Positions 1-8,697 of a stretch of DNA of 64,000 bases are shown in pieces. The translations under genes were made by a program, and so were the position numbers. Where the stretch lies: contig CP129490.1 of NCBI GenBank assembly GCA_030584085.1, positions 2,265,511-2,329,510 of the forward strand. The letters run 5' to 3'. The stretch is from Melioribacteraceae bacterium. Lineage in GTDB: Bacteria; Bacteroidota; Ignavibacteria; Ignavibacteriales; Melioribacteraceae. The notes under the pieces were generated by a model. The model searched no databases, was not told the DNA's origin, and saw only the letters and a program-made list of their open reading frames with translations. Position 1 is the stretch's first letter. Each line of letters starts with the position of its first letter.

Positions 1-863
1 GGTTGCGGAACAAGCACAATACCAACCATCGGAACGCCATCGCGTTTTAAGATTGATCTATCATTTTCAGGATAAAGTTCTGCTCTGCCAATATCACTGA
101 ACCTTACTAATTTCCCATTACTTTCTTTTATTATAAGATTGTTGAACTCTTCGACAGTACTCAATCTTCCGAGAGTTCTGATAGTTAACTCTGTAGATTG
201 ACCTTCAATTCTTCCACTTGGAAGTTCGATGTTCTCACGACTCAATGCATTTCTAACATCAACCGCAGTAATTTGGAAAGAGGCTAATTTTAATGGGTCC
301 ATCCATAATCGCATTGAGTAACGCTTTTCACCCCAAATCCAAACTTCACTTACACCGTCTATCGTTTGTACCCGTTCTTTAAATGTTCTCTGGGCTATAT
401 CCGAAAGTTCCAGCAAATCCCTTTGATCACTTTTAATGTTCAAGAAAACAATCGGTATAGCATCGGCATCAGCCTTAGTAACAATAGGAGGATCAGCATC
501 GGGTGGTAAATTTCTTTGCGCTCGTGAGACTCTGTCACGTACGTCATTAGCAGCATCTTCAAGATCAACATCAATTAAAAACTCGACTCTGATCGTACTT
601 CTTCCATCTCTACTTACAGAAGTTAAAGTTCTAATACCGGCAATACCGTTAATGGATTCTTCAAGTGGTTCTGTAATTTGCGATTCTATTACATCGGCAT
701 TTGCACCGGTGTATGAAGTCGAAACCGTTATAATTGGAGGATCGACACTAGGATATTCTCTGATTCCTAAATAGGAATAGCCAATAATACCAAATAGCAC
801 AATGGCGATTGACATCACAGAGGCTAAAACAGGTCGACGTATGCTGACTGAAGAAAGACTCAT
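1..863 (-). CDS. RND efflux transporter permease, N-terminal part (cut by window edge)
   Basis: Reading from the ATG at 863, the frame is open to the window edge (about 287 residues). It starts with a short cytoplasmic stretch and a first membrane helix (about residues 12-28), then a periplasmic porter region with motifs usual for HAE1-type pumps such as AcrB: IREYPSVDPP, TSYTGANADVIESQITEPLE, and SVSRDGRSTI. The protein would be the inner-membrane, proton-driven part of a tripartite drug or metabolite efflux pump. The gene begins 6 bases after the stop of the adaptor gene, so the two are cotranscribed. The C-terminal three quarters lie outside the window. Substrate cannot be told. Confidence 0.9.
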   Translation of the reverse strand, partial: MSLSSVSIRRPVLASVMSIAIVLFGIIGYSYLGIREYPSVDPPIITVSTSYTGANADVIESQITEPLEESINGIAGIRTLTSVSRDGRSTIRVEFLIDVDLEDAANDVRDRVSRAQRNLPPDADPPIVTKADADAIPIVFLNIKSDQRDLLELSDIAQRTFKERVQTIDGVSEVWIWGEKRYSMRLWMDPLKLASFQITAVDVRNALSRENIELPSGRIEGQSTELTIRTLGRLSTVEEFNNLIIKESNGKLVRFSDIGRAELYPENDRSILKRDGVPMVGIVLVPQ

Positions 864-869
864 AATCTC

Positions 870-1925
870 TTATCTGAAATTTTTTATTGATACGTCGGCA
901 CCGGGACGCATTTGAATGATTGCAGAAGTGATCACAGTGTCCCCTTCATTTAGTCCATCAATTATTTGGACGTCAGTGTTTGTTCGAAGGCCAATTTTAA
1001 CATTTGTTGGGACAGCTTTTCCTCTTTTATATAAGTAAACCAATTCACCGGAAATATCAGGGACAATTGATTGTGTTGGAACAAGAACTCCTTCTTTATC
1101 TTTATCGACTTGTATCTCAACTTCTGCATAAGAGCCGGGGATTAATGTTCCATTTTCGTTATCAGCTTTAGCTCTGATTTTAATTGTTCTGGTTGATACA
1201 TCAACTTTGGGGTCAATAGCATAAACTTGTGCATTAAATTTCTTACTTGAGTTTGGTACGATCAAGTTAATTTTTGTACCGACTCTAACTTTATCAGCAT
1301 GTTTTATCGGTAAAGCGAAATCAACTTTTATTGGATTTGTTTTTGTTAAAATCGCAATGTTAACAGCCGAGGTGATGTAGCTGCCTTCGCTAATTGAACG
1401 CAACCCGACAACACCATCAAACGGAGCTTTGATTTCTGTTTTATCAATTTGCGCTTTCAGTAATTCGATTTCTGCTTTGCGTGAATTCAAATCATTCAGT
1501 AAAATATCATATTCTTCTTGGCTTATTAAATTCTGTTCGATCAACTGTTTGGATCTGTATTCCTTTTCTTCAGCTAATTTCAATTGTGATTTTGCACGGA
1601 CTAATTGTGCTTGAAGATCAGCGTCATTTATCTTCACAAGTAAATCATCTTTCTTAACTCTTGTACCTTCACTAAAATTTATTTGAATAACTTTGCCGGG
1701 GACTTCCGCACGAAGTTCAATTTCCTCATCACCCATTAGTGTAGCGTTTAAGATTAGATTTTCGGAAAGTTCACTTTTTGATATGATTAACGCTTCCGCA
1801 TTTATCGCTTGAGACTGACTACTTGTCGATGCTTGAGCATCTTCGCTTTGCCATGATATTTTTGGCAGTGCTAAAAGCAATAAAAAAACAACAATCAAAC
1901 CCCAATACAAATATTTCTTTTTCAT
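870..1925 (-). CDS. RND efflux periplasmic adaptor (membrane fusion protein)
   Basis: A 351-residue HlyD/AcrA-type adaptor. An N-terminal membrane anchor or signal (residues 4-22) is followed by a first barrel-sandwich half (EIELRAEVPGKVIQINFSEG), a coiled-coil hairpin (about residues 105-165, rich in Leu, Glu and Lys), the second lipoyl half (KAPFDGVVGLRSISEGSYI) and a beta-barrel/membrane-proximal domain. It should bridge the inner-membrane permease encoded directly downstream and an outer-membrane channel that is not in the window. Length is normal for the family. No Cys lipobox is seen, so it is probably anchored by an uncleaved helix. Confidence 0.92.
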   Translation of the reverse strand: MKKKYLYWGLIVVFLLLLALPKISWQSEDAQASTSSQSQAINAEALIISKSELSENLILNATLMGDEEIELRAEVPGKVIQINFSEGTRVKKDDLLVKINDADLQAQLVRAKSQLKLAEEKEYRSKQLIEQNLISQEEYDILLNDLNSRKAEIELLKAQIDKTEIKAPFDGVVGLRSISEGSYITSAVNIAILTKTNPIKVDFALPIKHADKVRVGTKINLIVPNSSKKFNAQVYAIDPKVDVSTRTIKIRAKADNENGTLIPGSYAEVEIQVDKDKEGVLVPTQSIVPDISGELVYLYKRGKAVPTNVKIGLRTNTDVQIIDGLNEGDTVITSAIIQMRPGADVSIKNFR

Positions 1926-2029
1926 ATTAACTTTTTTTTGAATTCAACAAATATACAAATAAAGAACTTATATTAAAGACATATAGTTCCATTAAGAAAA
2001 CGTTTTACAAAATTTGCTGCTATAATCGT

Positions 2030-2506
2030 TCAATTAAGAAATGATAGATACTCATTTAGAAATTTTTCGCCCCAATTAATTTCTGCGGAAAGCCAAAGTA
2101 ATGCCTTTTTATTTGCAAACACAAAATGAGTTTGCCCCATTCCGAGATATCTATAAATTTTTGTATCATTCATTTCGAAACTCTCGCCACCGGTAAAAAC
2201 CGAATTTTCAGGCGAAATTTTTTCTACCATTAACTTTAGATTTAGTTCCGCATCTTTTACATTTTTATAATAACTAACATAGATTATTGCTTCACCATGA
2301 TCAGCTTTGTAAAATCCAATTTCATTTTTCTCCGCAACTACTTCATTATAGTGTAGTCGATCAACAAAAGAGGCAGCACTTTCGCCTTCCAACTTTTGAA
2401 CAAGTGATAGACCAAAAATTGATTGAGGTACATATTCCTTTTGAGAACTGCATCCTATAAAAAAGAATAATAGTATAAGAATTAATTTGTCTGCTCTATT
2501 TATCAT
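2030..2506 (-). CDS. putative lipoprotein of unknown function
   Basis: A 158-residue protein with a lipoprotein signal: charged start, hydrophobic stretch LILILLFFFIG, then Cys at about residue 19 (FFIGCSS). The mature part is a small mixed alpha/beta domain with no motif I recognise. The start ATG overlaps the TGA of the glucose-6-phosphate isomerase gene (TATGA arrangement), so the two are translationally coupled. The context gives no functional clue beyond an envelope location. Confidence 0.75.
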   Translation of the reverse strand: MINRADKLILILLFFFIGCSSQKEYVPQSIFGLSLVQKLEGESAASFVDRLHYNEVVAEKNEIGFYKADHGEAIIYVSYYKNVKDAELNLKLMVEKISPENSVFTGGESFEMNDTKIYRYLGMGQTHFVFANKKALLWLSAEINWGEKFLNEYLSFLN

Positions 2507-4200
2507 ACAAGATTCACAATTTTTGAAAGATTTTTAATTACATCCGAGTGAATATCAAAAGTGATTACATTCCTTTTATTCTGGACCAATGCTTCTCTAT
2601 CTCCTAATGCTTGCGCACGGATTAAAACATCGAATGTAATTGATGCATCATTTTTATTTGGGTCATCGGGAATGCCGAGATTAAGATTTCCGCTTTCTAT
2701 AAATTGGATAAATATTCCTGAACCATCATCACCTTTGTGAAGTTGTCCGGTAGAATGTAAAAATCTCGGTCCGAATCCGAATGTTGTAGCAACGCCATAT
2801 TTTTTAAGTATTTTACTTCTGAAGTTTTGCATTAATTCAATAATTTCAACCGAAGGATTTACAAACGCTTGAATTGAAACGTAACTATTATCATTTATTG
2901 AGGAAAATAATATTGTTAATGCCTCTTCGGAACTGTGAATTTCTTCGTTATAATAAATTGACAAATCTTCGTCTTTATATGAAACTTTCGGTTGAGGTAA
3001 TTCGCCGGTTTTTTGATATTCTGTTATTAAACTTCTTGCTTGAATTTTTGCGGATTCCACATTCGGTTGATCGAATGGCTGCAACTTCATTTTCCATCCT
3101 GCAATTGCGGTTGCAAGCTCCCAATTAAAAAATTCACCGCCAAGTGAATAAAGATCTTCCAAAATAATTTCGATTACCGGAATGCCTTTTTGTTTCAATT
3201 CATAAATAGATTTATCAAACGGATGTTCGTTTTTTAAACGAGTGTAAACAAATACTCGATCGTTTTTATACAAATCGGGATTGACAACTTCCTCTAAATC
3301 AACCGGTAAAATTCCTTTACCGATTTTACCCGTACTTTCAGCGATTAATTGTTCAAGCCAAGCACCGAAATATTTTATGCTCTCCGAATAAAGTAATGTT
3401 AATTTATTTTTCCCGAGTTCTTCAGATGCAACAAGAATTGCGCCAAGCACGGCAGATTGATTTTCATGAATTCTATTTACATCAACTATTTTTGATTTAG
3501 CAACCGCCATCTCAGCTCTTAGTAATAACAATTCGATGTCAACTCCAATAAGTGCTGCCGGAACTAATCCGAACAATGAAAGAGCCGAATATCTTCCACC
3601 GATGTTGGGATCATTCAAAAATATTTTTCTAAAGTTAAGTTCCTCAGCCATTTTTTGAAGTCCACTTCCCGGATCGGTGATAGCTGCGAAGTGATTTCCG
3701 ACTTTTTCTTTACCAACATGATTCAGCACAAAATTGTAAAAGAATTTTAGAAACGATAACGTTTCAACTGTTCCACCGGATTTTGTTGAGACAATGTATA
3801 ATGTTTCTTTATAATCTAATTTTTCTGCGTAATTTTTAATTGCTTCGGGATGAGTGCTATCCAAAACATATACATTGAAAAGTCTTTCATCTTTACCAAA
3901 TATCAAACTGAAAACTTCGGGCGCTAAACTTGAACCACCCATTCCCAATATCAATACATTTTTGAATTTGGAAGCTTTTACACTTTCCACAAAATTGTAA
4001 ATTTCGGGCAGACTCTTTTTAGCGTTTTCAACACAATCGAGCCAACCGAGCCTGTTTGAAATTTCAGTCGGTTCTTCGCTCCAAACAGTGTGATCTTTAT
4101 TCCAGATTCTTTGAATAACTTTTTGTTCGATTAATTCATTCAAGGTGTCTTCAACGGATTTCTTCAATTGTCCGATTCCGCTTAAATTTAATGCGTTCAT
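2503..4200 (-). CDS. pgi: glucose-6-phosphate isomerase
   Basis: A 565-residue isomerase interconverting glucose-6-phosphate and fructose-6-phosphate. Visible motifs are the first SIS half (VLILGMGGSSLAPE), the sugar-phosphate loop STKSGGTVET, GGRYSALSLFGL, and the second half with FGFGPRFLHSTGQLHKGD. The sequence resembles the PGI half of the bifunctional transaldolase/PGI proteins more than the classical E. coli enzyme, but no transaldolase domain is present and none is adjacent. It is the first gene of a two-gene unit with the lipoprotein. PGK and GAPDH in the same window support an active glycolytic route. Confidence 0.93.
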   Translation of the reverse strand: MNALNLSGIGQLKKSVEDTLNELIEQKVIQRIWNKDHTVWSEEPTEISNRLGWLDCVENAKKSLPEIYNFVESVKASKFKNVLILGMGGSSLAPEVFSLIFGKDERLFNVYVLDSTHPEAIKNYAEKLDYKETLYIVSTKSGGTVETLSFLKFFYNFVLNHVGKEKVGNHFAAITDPGSGLQKMAEELNFRKIFLNDPNIGGRYSALSLFGLVPAALIGVDIELLLLRAEMAVAKSKIVDVNRIHENQSAVLGAILVASEELGKNKLTLLYSESIKYFGAWLEQLIAESTGKIGKGILPVDLEEVVNPDLYKNDRVFVYTRLKNEHPFDKSIYELKQKGIPVIEIILEDLYSLGGEFFNWELATAIAGWKMKLQPFDQPNVESAKIQARSLITEYQKTGELPQPKVSYKDEDLSIYYNEEIHSSEEALTILFSSINDNSYVSIQAFVNPSVEIIELMQNFRSKILKKYGVATTFGFGPRFLHSTGQLHKGDDGSGIFIQFIESGNLNLGIPDDPNKNDASITFDVLIRAQALGDREALVQNKRNVITFDIHSDVIKNLSKIVNLV

Positions 4201-4376
4201 TTTCTTTCCTATTAATTATTAACTCGCTAAAATTATTCATAAGTGGGACAAGCATCAAATATTTTTTGAATTTATGCACCGAAATATGAATTTTATTTAA
4301 GACTGTTCACTTATAAATTATCTTCTAATTGAGTTTTTTATCATACATTCTGAAATTTTTTTATAGTACAGAAATG

Positions 4377-4424
4377 TTATCGATTGTGTATTGACTTACA
4401 AAATGATTATCGATATATTTATCG
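4377..4424 (+). promoter_or_regulatory. promoter and repeated TTATCG motifs upstream of the vapBC pair
   Basis: A sigma70-like promoter is visible: TTGACT at 4391-4396, 17-base spacer, TATATT at 4414-4419. The motif TTATCG occurs at 4377, 4407 and 4419, twice extended to TTATCGAT, so copies lie just upstream of the -35 box and across the -10 box. AbrB-type antitoxins usually repress their own operon by binding such repeats. That these are VapB sites is an inference. Confidence 0.6.
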
Positions 4425-4446
4425 TAAAACTTCGTAAAGGCAGAAT

Positions 4447-4653
4447 ATGACAACGGTAAAAATTTCACCCAAATATCAGGTGGTTATTCCAAAAGAAATT
4501 AGAGAAAAATTAAATCTTCGTCCCGGTCAAAAACTTCAAATTATCCAGCTAGGTGATCGGATTGAATTCATACTTCTTAAGAATATCAAAGATGCCCGCG
4601 GCTTCCTTAAAGGTATTGACACTAATATTGTGAGGGAGGAAGATAGATTATGA
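4447..4653 (+). CDS. vapB: AbrB-family antitoxin (VapB-like)
   Basis: A 68-residue SpoVT/AbrB swapped-hairpin protein: TTVKISPKYQVVIPKEIREK followed by LRPGQKLQIIQLGDRIEFI is the usual DNA-binding fold. The C-terminal tail (about residues 48-68) should wrap the cognate toxin. The gene ends with ATGA overlapping the toxin start at 4650, the classic coupled antitoxin-toxin order. It probably represses its own promoter alone or with VapC. AAGG lies upstream of the ATG as ribosome binding site. Confidence 0.9.
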   Translation: MTTVKISPKYQVVIPKEIREKLNLRPGQKLQIIQLGDRIEFILLKNIKDARGFLKGIDTNIVREEDRL

Positions 4654-5024
4654 ATTTAGTTGATTCATCCGGGTGGCTTGAATACTTAGCTGATAGCAAA
4701 AATGCTAAAAATTTTGCATCTGCTATTGAGAATACAGATGAGTTAATTGTATCGACAATTAACATCTATGAGATATACAAAAAAGTATTACTTGAAAAAG
4801 ATGAAAACTATGCTTTGCAAGTGATTGCTTTAATGCAACAAGCAAAAGTTATTGAAGTGAGTTCATCAATTGCAATTGCAGCAGCAAAATTTAGTTTTGA
4901 ACAAAAAATTCCTATGGCAGATAGTATTATTTACATTACGGCAAAAGTAAATGATGCAATAGTCTGGACTCAAGATATTGATTTTAAGGGTTTAGACGGA
5001 GTAAAATATTTTAAGAAAAGTTAA
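4650..5024 (+). CDS. vapC: PIN-domain ribonuclease toxin (VapC-like)
   Basis: A 124-residue PIN protein. Acidic metal ligands can be placed: Asp4 in NLVDSSGW, Glu near residue 41 (TINIYEIYK), Asp near 95 (IPMADSIIYITA), and Asp residues in TQDIDFKGL. The family cleaves RNA, often initiator tRNA or rRNA, when not bound by VapB. All key acidic positions are present, so the toxin looks intact. It overlaps the antitoxin gene by four bases. A strong hairpin follows at 5071-5110, between this gene and the convergent peptidase gene. Confidence 0.9.
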   Translation: MNLVDSSGWLEYLADSKNAKNFASAIENTDELIVSTINIYEIYKKVLLEKDENYALQVIALMQQAKVIEVSSSIAIAAAKFSFEQKIPMADSIIYITAKVNDAIVWTQDIDFKGLDGVKYFKKS

Positions 5025-5070
5025 AATGACTTGTTTTCCTTTGTTTGGTAAACATGCTATAAGATGATCA

Positions 5071-5110
5071 ACATCTCCTTCATCCATCAATTAACGGATG
5101 AAGGAGGTTG
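5071..5110. repeat. strong inverted repeat between convergent genes
   Basis: CTCCTTCATCC (5075-5085) and GGATGAAGGAG (5096-5106) form a perfect 11-bp stem with a 10-base loop. CAAC and GTTG extend the stem beyond a 2-base bulge, and a weaker TTTGTTT/AAACAAA pair lies further out. It lies between vapC (+) and the C1 peptidase gene (-). There is no clear T-run, so it may be a bidirectional terminator of an unusual kind or a small repeat element. Confidence 0.6.
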
Positions 5111-5159
5111 TAAACAAATAATCGAAAGTTGTGTATAATTTATGTATCAACGTAATTCT

Positions 5160-6368
5160 TTATTTAAGCTTTTCAGCAAGTTCACCAAGCGCATCTTTAT
5201 GAACCATAAAATCCATGATCTTTAGTTTGATATAATCTTCACTGAAGAAATAATATCCTTTGTTATTACCATCGCGCGCAGAAGAACCTGAATCTTTGAT
5301 CAAGTACCAACCTTCGCCATTCAATTCCATCCAGCCGACAACATGCACACCGTGATCGTCTGTTGTAGTTTCGTTATCAAATCTAAACTGACGAGCATAA
5401 TCATTAATGTATTCAGATGGAATATCGAAATCGGGGACTAGGAAAACATCTTTCGACGCAACTTTCCCCGGTTCGGATACATCACCGCCGATACAAATTG
5501 AATATCCATTTCGGATTGCGCTCTTAAATAATTTCATATAATCATCGAGAGGTATATTCCAATATTCTTTGCTGTGCCACCAGTTATCCGGGACTTCATA
5601 TTCAACTTGCTCCCAAAAAGGCTGTTGTAGATATGAAAGTATATCGTAGTAGTCATCCAAGTTTAGTTTTAGATAATCGCTTAAAAAAGTTTGTGGTGTA
5701 TACTCTTTCCCATCGAGAAGAAATTTTTCCGGTGGTGTACCGAGATGATAATCCAATATTGATTTAATGGTTTCTAATACTACGTTTTCATTCCAAGCAT
5801 TATTTGCTTTTACTGTTTCTAAATATGAATTCATTTCTTTGTAAAGGTGAGAATGATTATGAAATTCCTGACCTTCTTTTAATCCGGTAAATAAATCGCC
5901 GGGAACAATACCGTACTGTTTCCAAATTCTATTAACAGCATTAGCTTCCGATCCTTCGGCAAAAAGAGATTCGCCTCTTGTCCTGACAAATTCTTTTGCT
6001 TTTTCAACATACTCCCAATAGACAGTGTAAAGCTCCGAGAGTTTTACTTCTTTTTTGTGGATTCTATAAACTTCCGATTCAAAATATGAAGTTGTAGAAA
6101 ATGACCAGCATGTACCCGTGTTTCCTTGTGATATCGGCGCTTGATGCCAGTAAGTATTAAACTGATCTGTCGAAGTCGGGATATTCATTCCTTCAAGATC
6201 AACTTGAAAAACTTTTTTACTCTTATCTTTTGCTTCATACTTTTTGATAGATTCTTCAATTTGTTTCCAATATTTGCCGCTTGATTCAACATAAACACCT
6301 TTATCCTGAGCATTGATCACTAGAACAAATGATACAAACAGAACGGTTACTAATAATTTTTTAAACAT
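5160..6368 (-). CDS. secreted C1 family cysteine peptidase (bleomycin hydrolase-like)
   Basis: A 402-residue exported protein. The signal peptide (residues 1-20, ending VINA-Q) precedes a papain-fold catalytic domain of the bleomycin hydrolase/PepC type. The oxyanion Gln and nucleophile are in ISQGNTGTCWSFS (Cys87), and the catalytic His is in DDHGVHVVG (His339). The third residue, normally Asn in an NSW motif, is Asp359 in LIKDSGSS. Classical members are cytoplasmic hexamers, so export marks this as a distinct envelope or secreted subfamily, probably for peptide turnover. The Asp substitution may be normal for that subfamily. The gene stands alone. Confidence 0.85.
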   Translation of the reverse strand: MFKKLLVTVLFVSFVLVINAQDKGVYVESSGKYWKQIEESIKKYEAKDKSKKVFQVDLEGMNIPTSTDQFNTYWHQAPISQGNTGTCWSFSTTSYFESEVYRIHKKEVKLSELYTVYWEYVEKAKEFVRTRGESLFAEGSEANAVNRIWKQYGIVPGDLFTGLKEGQEFHNHSHLYKEMNSYLETVKANNAWNENVVLETIKSILDYHLGTPPEKFLLDGKEYTPQTFLSDYLKLNLDDYYDILSYLQQPFWEQVEYEVPDNWWHSKEYWNIPLDDYMKLFKSAIRNGYSICIGGDVSEPGKVASKDVFLVPDFDIPSEYINDYARQFRFDNETTTDDHGVHVVGWMELNGEGWYLIKDSGSSARDGNNKGYYFFSEDYIKLKIMDFMVHKDALGELAEKLK

Positions 6369-6562
6369 TTCTACTCCGCTTGTTAAGTCAGTGTTTTTAT
6401 CTAAAAGGACAATAATGTAAAATTATAAAATTTATTCAATTTTAGGGAGTTAAATAATTCGCTACTGATTAAACTCAATCAAAATATAATTGTAATTTTT
6501 CACACCAATTTTTATTTAGTTATATTTGCTGATTCAAAATCGAATGTGAAGAAAGGATTAAG

Positions 6563-7486
6563 ATGAGCAGGTTTGCTCCGGTATTTATTATTGTTGCTGC
6601 AAGTCTTTGGGGTATTGATGGTATTGTATTAAGACCGACGTTGTATTCATTACCGGTCGGACTTGTTGTTTTTATCGAGAGTTCTATTGTAGCAATTCTA
6701 CTTTCCCCCATTTTTCTAAAGCAGTACGGGAAATTAAAATCACTAACCTTGGCCGATTGGGGTTCATTCGTGGGTGTTGCACTTTTCGGCGGTGCAATAG
6801 GAACGATGGCAATTACCAAAGCTTTGTTCTATGTAGATTTTGTGAACCTATCTATAGTTATACTTATACAAAAACTTCAACCGGTTTTTGCTCTGATATT
6901 AGCCGGACTAATTTTAAAAGAAAGGCTACCTCGAATATTTTTTCTGTGGGCTGCAATCGCTATAAGCGGTACATATTTGATGACTTTTGGTTTTAAGATG
7001 CCAATTCAAGTCAACGAAGGTAATACCGCAATGGCTGCGATGTATTCTATAATTGCAGCTTTAAGCTTCGCTTCTTCTACAGTATTTAGTAAACGTGCTT
7101 TAAGAAATGTTGGATTTGAACTAGGTACCTATCTCAGATTTGCGATTTCATCTATTATAATGTTAATAATTGTATTACCACTGGGTCAACTACCTCAAAT
7201 TGCTGAAGTTACAACAGATCAATTTTTGATTTTCTTATTAATTGCTTTTACAACAGGCGGTGCTGCGATATTTCTTTATTATTATGGTTTGAAAATTGTG
7301 ACTGCTTCGGTTGCAACAATTTGTGAAATGGCCTTCCCGTTGACGGCGGTTATACTTGAATATTTATTGCGAGATAATATTCTTGATCCGGTGCAATGGA
7401 TTGGCGTGGCGATTCTACTTTATAGTATTTTCAAGGTAACAAGAATGAGTCAGGAAAGAATTAAAGGAAGTTCAATTAAAAAGTAA
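6563..7486 (+). CDS. EamA/DMT-family membrane transporter
   Basis: A 307-residue protein with about ten hydrophobic helices arranged as two EamA repeats. The first ends near LILKERLPRIFFLWAAIAISG and the second near VQWIGVAILLYSIFKV. Members of this drug/metabolite transporter superfamily export small metabolites or amino acids across the inner membrane. Substrate cannot be told. AGAAAGGA precedes the ATG as ribosome binding site. The 3' end overlaps the convergent barrel gene by 11 bases. Confidence 0.88.
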   Translation: MSRFAPVFIIVAASLWGIDGIVLRPTLYSLPVGLVVFIESSIVAILLSPIFLKQYGKLKSLTLADWGSFVGVALFGGAIGTMAITKALFYVDFVNLSIVILIQKLQPVFALILAGLILKERLPRIFFLWAAIAISGTYLMTFGFKMPIQVNEGNTAMAAMYSIIAALSFASSTVFSKRALRNVGFELGTYLRFAISSIIMLIIVLPLGQLPQIAEVTTDQFLIFLLIAFTTGGAAIFLYYYGLKIVTASVATICEMAFPLTAVILEYLLRDNILDPVQWIGVAILLYSIFKVTRMSQERIKGSSIKK

Positions 7487-8207
7487 TTGTTATACCTCCG
7501 GTTAAACCAAGATGCTGATCAACGCTGTGTATTCCCTTTAGTATGCCCATGCTTACCACAAGATTTTCTTCGAGTAAATAAGACGCCCCTAAACTGATAA
7601 ACTTCGGTGGTTCTATATAATCCGGGCAACAACTTCTAGCTATTCCAAATTCAAATAATCCGGAAAATCTTTCAGAAAATAATTTCTCCAAAGCGATTGA
7701 ATACTCCCACAAATTTTCATTTTCGTTTACAACATTATTATTTCTATGATAACCGAGTTGGGTATGGATGTGAAATTTTTCCCATTCTTTTGTAAGGAGA
7801 ATCATCATTCCGAAGTTTAGTTTTCCTTTACCGAATCCCTTTGCTTCGTCTCCGGAGGGTATACTAATAAATGGTTTTATTCCGAAACGAACATCTTCCG
7901 TAAAAATCATTTGTTTGAGTTCTATCAGGATGTCGTTAAAACTGCTAAAGTTATTTCTATCATCCCAATATTTGTGATATGAAAAGCCAACAAGAATATC
8001 TGTACTGCTCGTAATTCCATAGCCAAAACTGATAGGTAAAGATATTTCTGAGTTATCTGAATAATTGAAAAATTCGGATACAATTTCTATTTCGAATGAA
8101 TTTATTCCTAAAGAAAAGCCGTCTTCTGTTCTGAGAGGATGTCCCGCATTAGAGACTAAAGTGATGAACAATAGTGAAATAAATATTTGATCAAGATAAC
8201 CTTTCAT
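7476..8207 (-). CDS. small outer-membrane beta-barrel protein
   Basis: A 243-residue protein with an N-terminal signal (about residues 1-21) and alternating-polarity strands throughout. It ends in an aromatic strand (GLTGGITITF, terminal Phe), as expected for BAM substrates. The fold resembles the MetA-pathway/transporter-like barrels (FGYGITSSTDILVGFSYHKY, KLNFGMMILLTKEW). It is the last gene of a four-gene unit and overlaps the preceding membrane-protein gene by 17 bases. Its role in the flavin cassette is unknown; it may be a pore or a structural partner of the larger porin. Confidence 0.7.
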   Translation of the reverse strand: MKGYLDQIFISLLFITLVSNAGHPLRTEDGFSLGINSFEIEIVSEFFNYSDNSEISLPISFGYGITSSTDILVGFSYHKYWDDRNNFSSFNDILIELKQMIFTEDVRFGIKPFISIPSGDEAKGFGKGKLNFGMMILLTKEWEKFHIHTQLGYHRNNNVVNENENLWEYSIALEKLFSERFSGLFEFGIARSCCPDYIEPPKFISLGASYLLEENLVVSMGILKGIHSVDQHLGLTGGITITF

Positions 8208-8697
8208 ATTTTTTGCTCAATAATTCTGTTAAAGAAAAATAGACCATTACATAAAACGATATATATAAAAGTAACGCGGAAATTATTGTGAGATAGACGA
8301 ACGCAGGATGAACAAATCTGATCAACCAAATAGATCCGAATGAAGTTATTATTGAGACAAATGGTTCTATTAGCAAAAAAGTTTTCCAAAAACCTTTTAC
8401 TCGGCTGTTAAAATAAAATATCAATCCAACCGATCCGAATATAAATGAAAATCCAAGTATGTGATTATGAGTTGTAACTAACAATTCACTAATTGGACGA
8501 GGATAATTTTCCGGGATGGTAAATTCATCGCCATCTTGAACTTCATCACCTCTAAATCTTTCAACGGTTCCAGAAGGTGTTAAGTCGGTGGTATGTCTTA
8601 CAAAATACAATCCGAGTGTTAATCCGATTGTAACGACAATTAAATATGAGATCAAGAATTTTTTTAACAGTGGTTCAAAATTTCTTAAAGTTATCAT
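8191..8697 (-). CDS. four-helix membrane protein with conserved-looking His, in flavin cassette
   Basis: A 168-residue protein with four predicted membrane helices (about residues 10-30, 80-98, 106-126 and 130-156) and a periplasmic loop between helices 1 and 2. His residues occur at helix ends (TTHNHILGF at helix 2 and RFVHPAFVY at helix 4), positions that would suit heme b ligation as in small cytochrome b-like proteins. This is an inference. Neighbours are a flavinylated periplasmic protein (4-base overlap upstream) and barrels, so a quinol-to-flavin electron entry module is plausible. No close named family recognised. Confidence 0.6.
   Translation of the reverse strand: MITLRNFEPLLKKFLISYLIVVTIGLTLGLYFVRHTTDLTPSGTVERFRGDEVQDGDEFTIPENYPRPISELLVTTHNHILGFSFIFGSVGLIFYFNSRVKGFWKTFLLIEPFVSIITSFGSIWLIRFVHPAFVYLTIISALLLYISFYVMVYFSLTELLSKKYERLS

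Noticed and set aside
436-774. 112-residue plus-strand frame with a signal-like N-terminus
   Set aside because: It is antisense to the RND permease, whose frame continues through it with clear family motifs.
2503-4200. Bifunctional transaldolase/phosphoglucose isomerase
   Set aside because: Only the isomerase half is present; the N-terminus has no transaldolase motifs.
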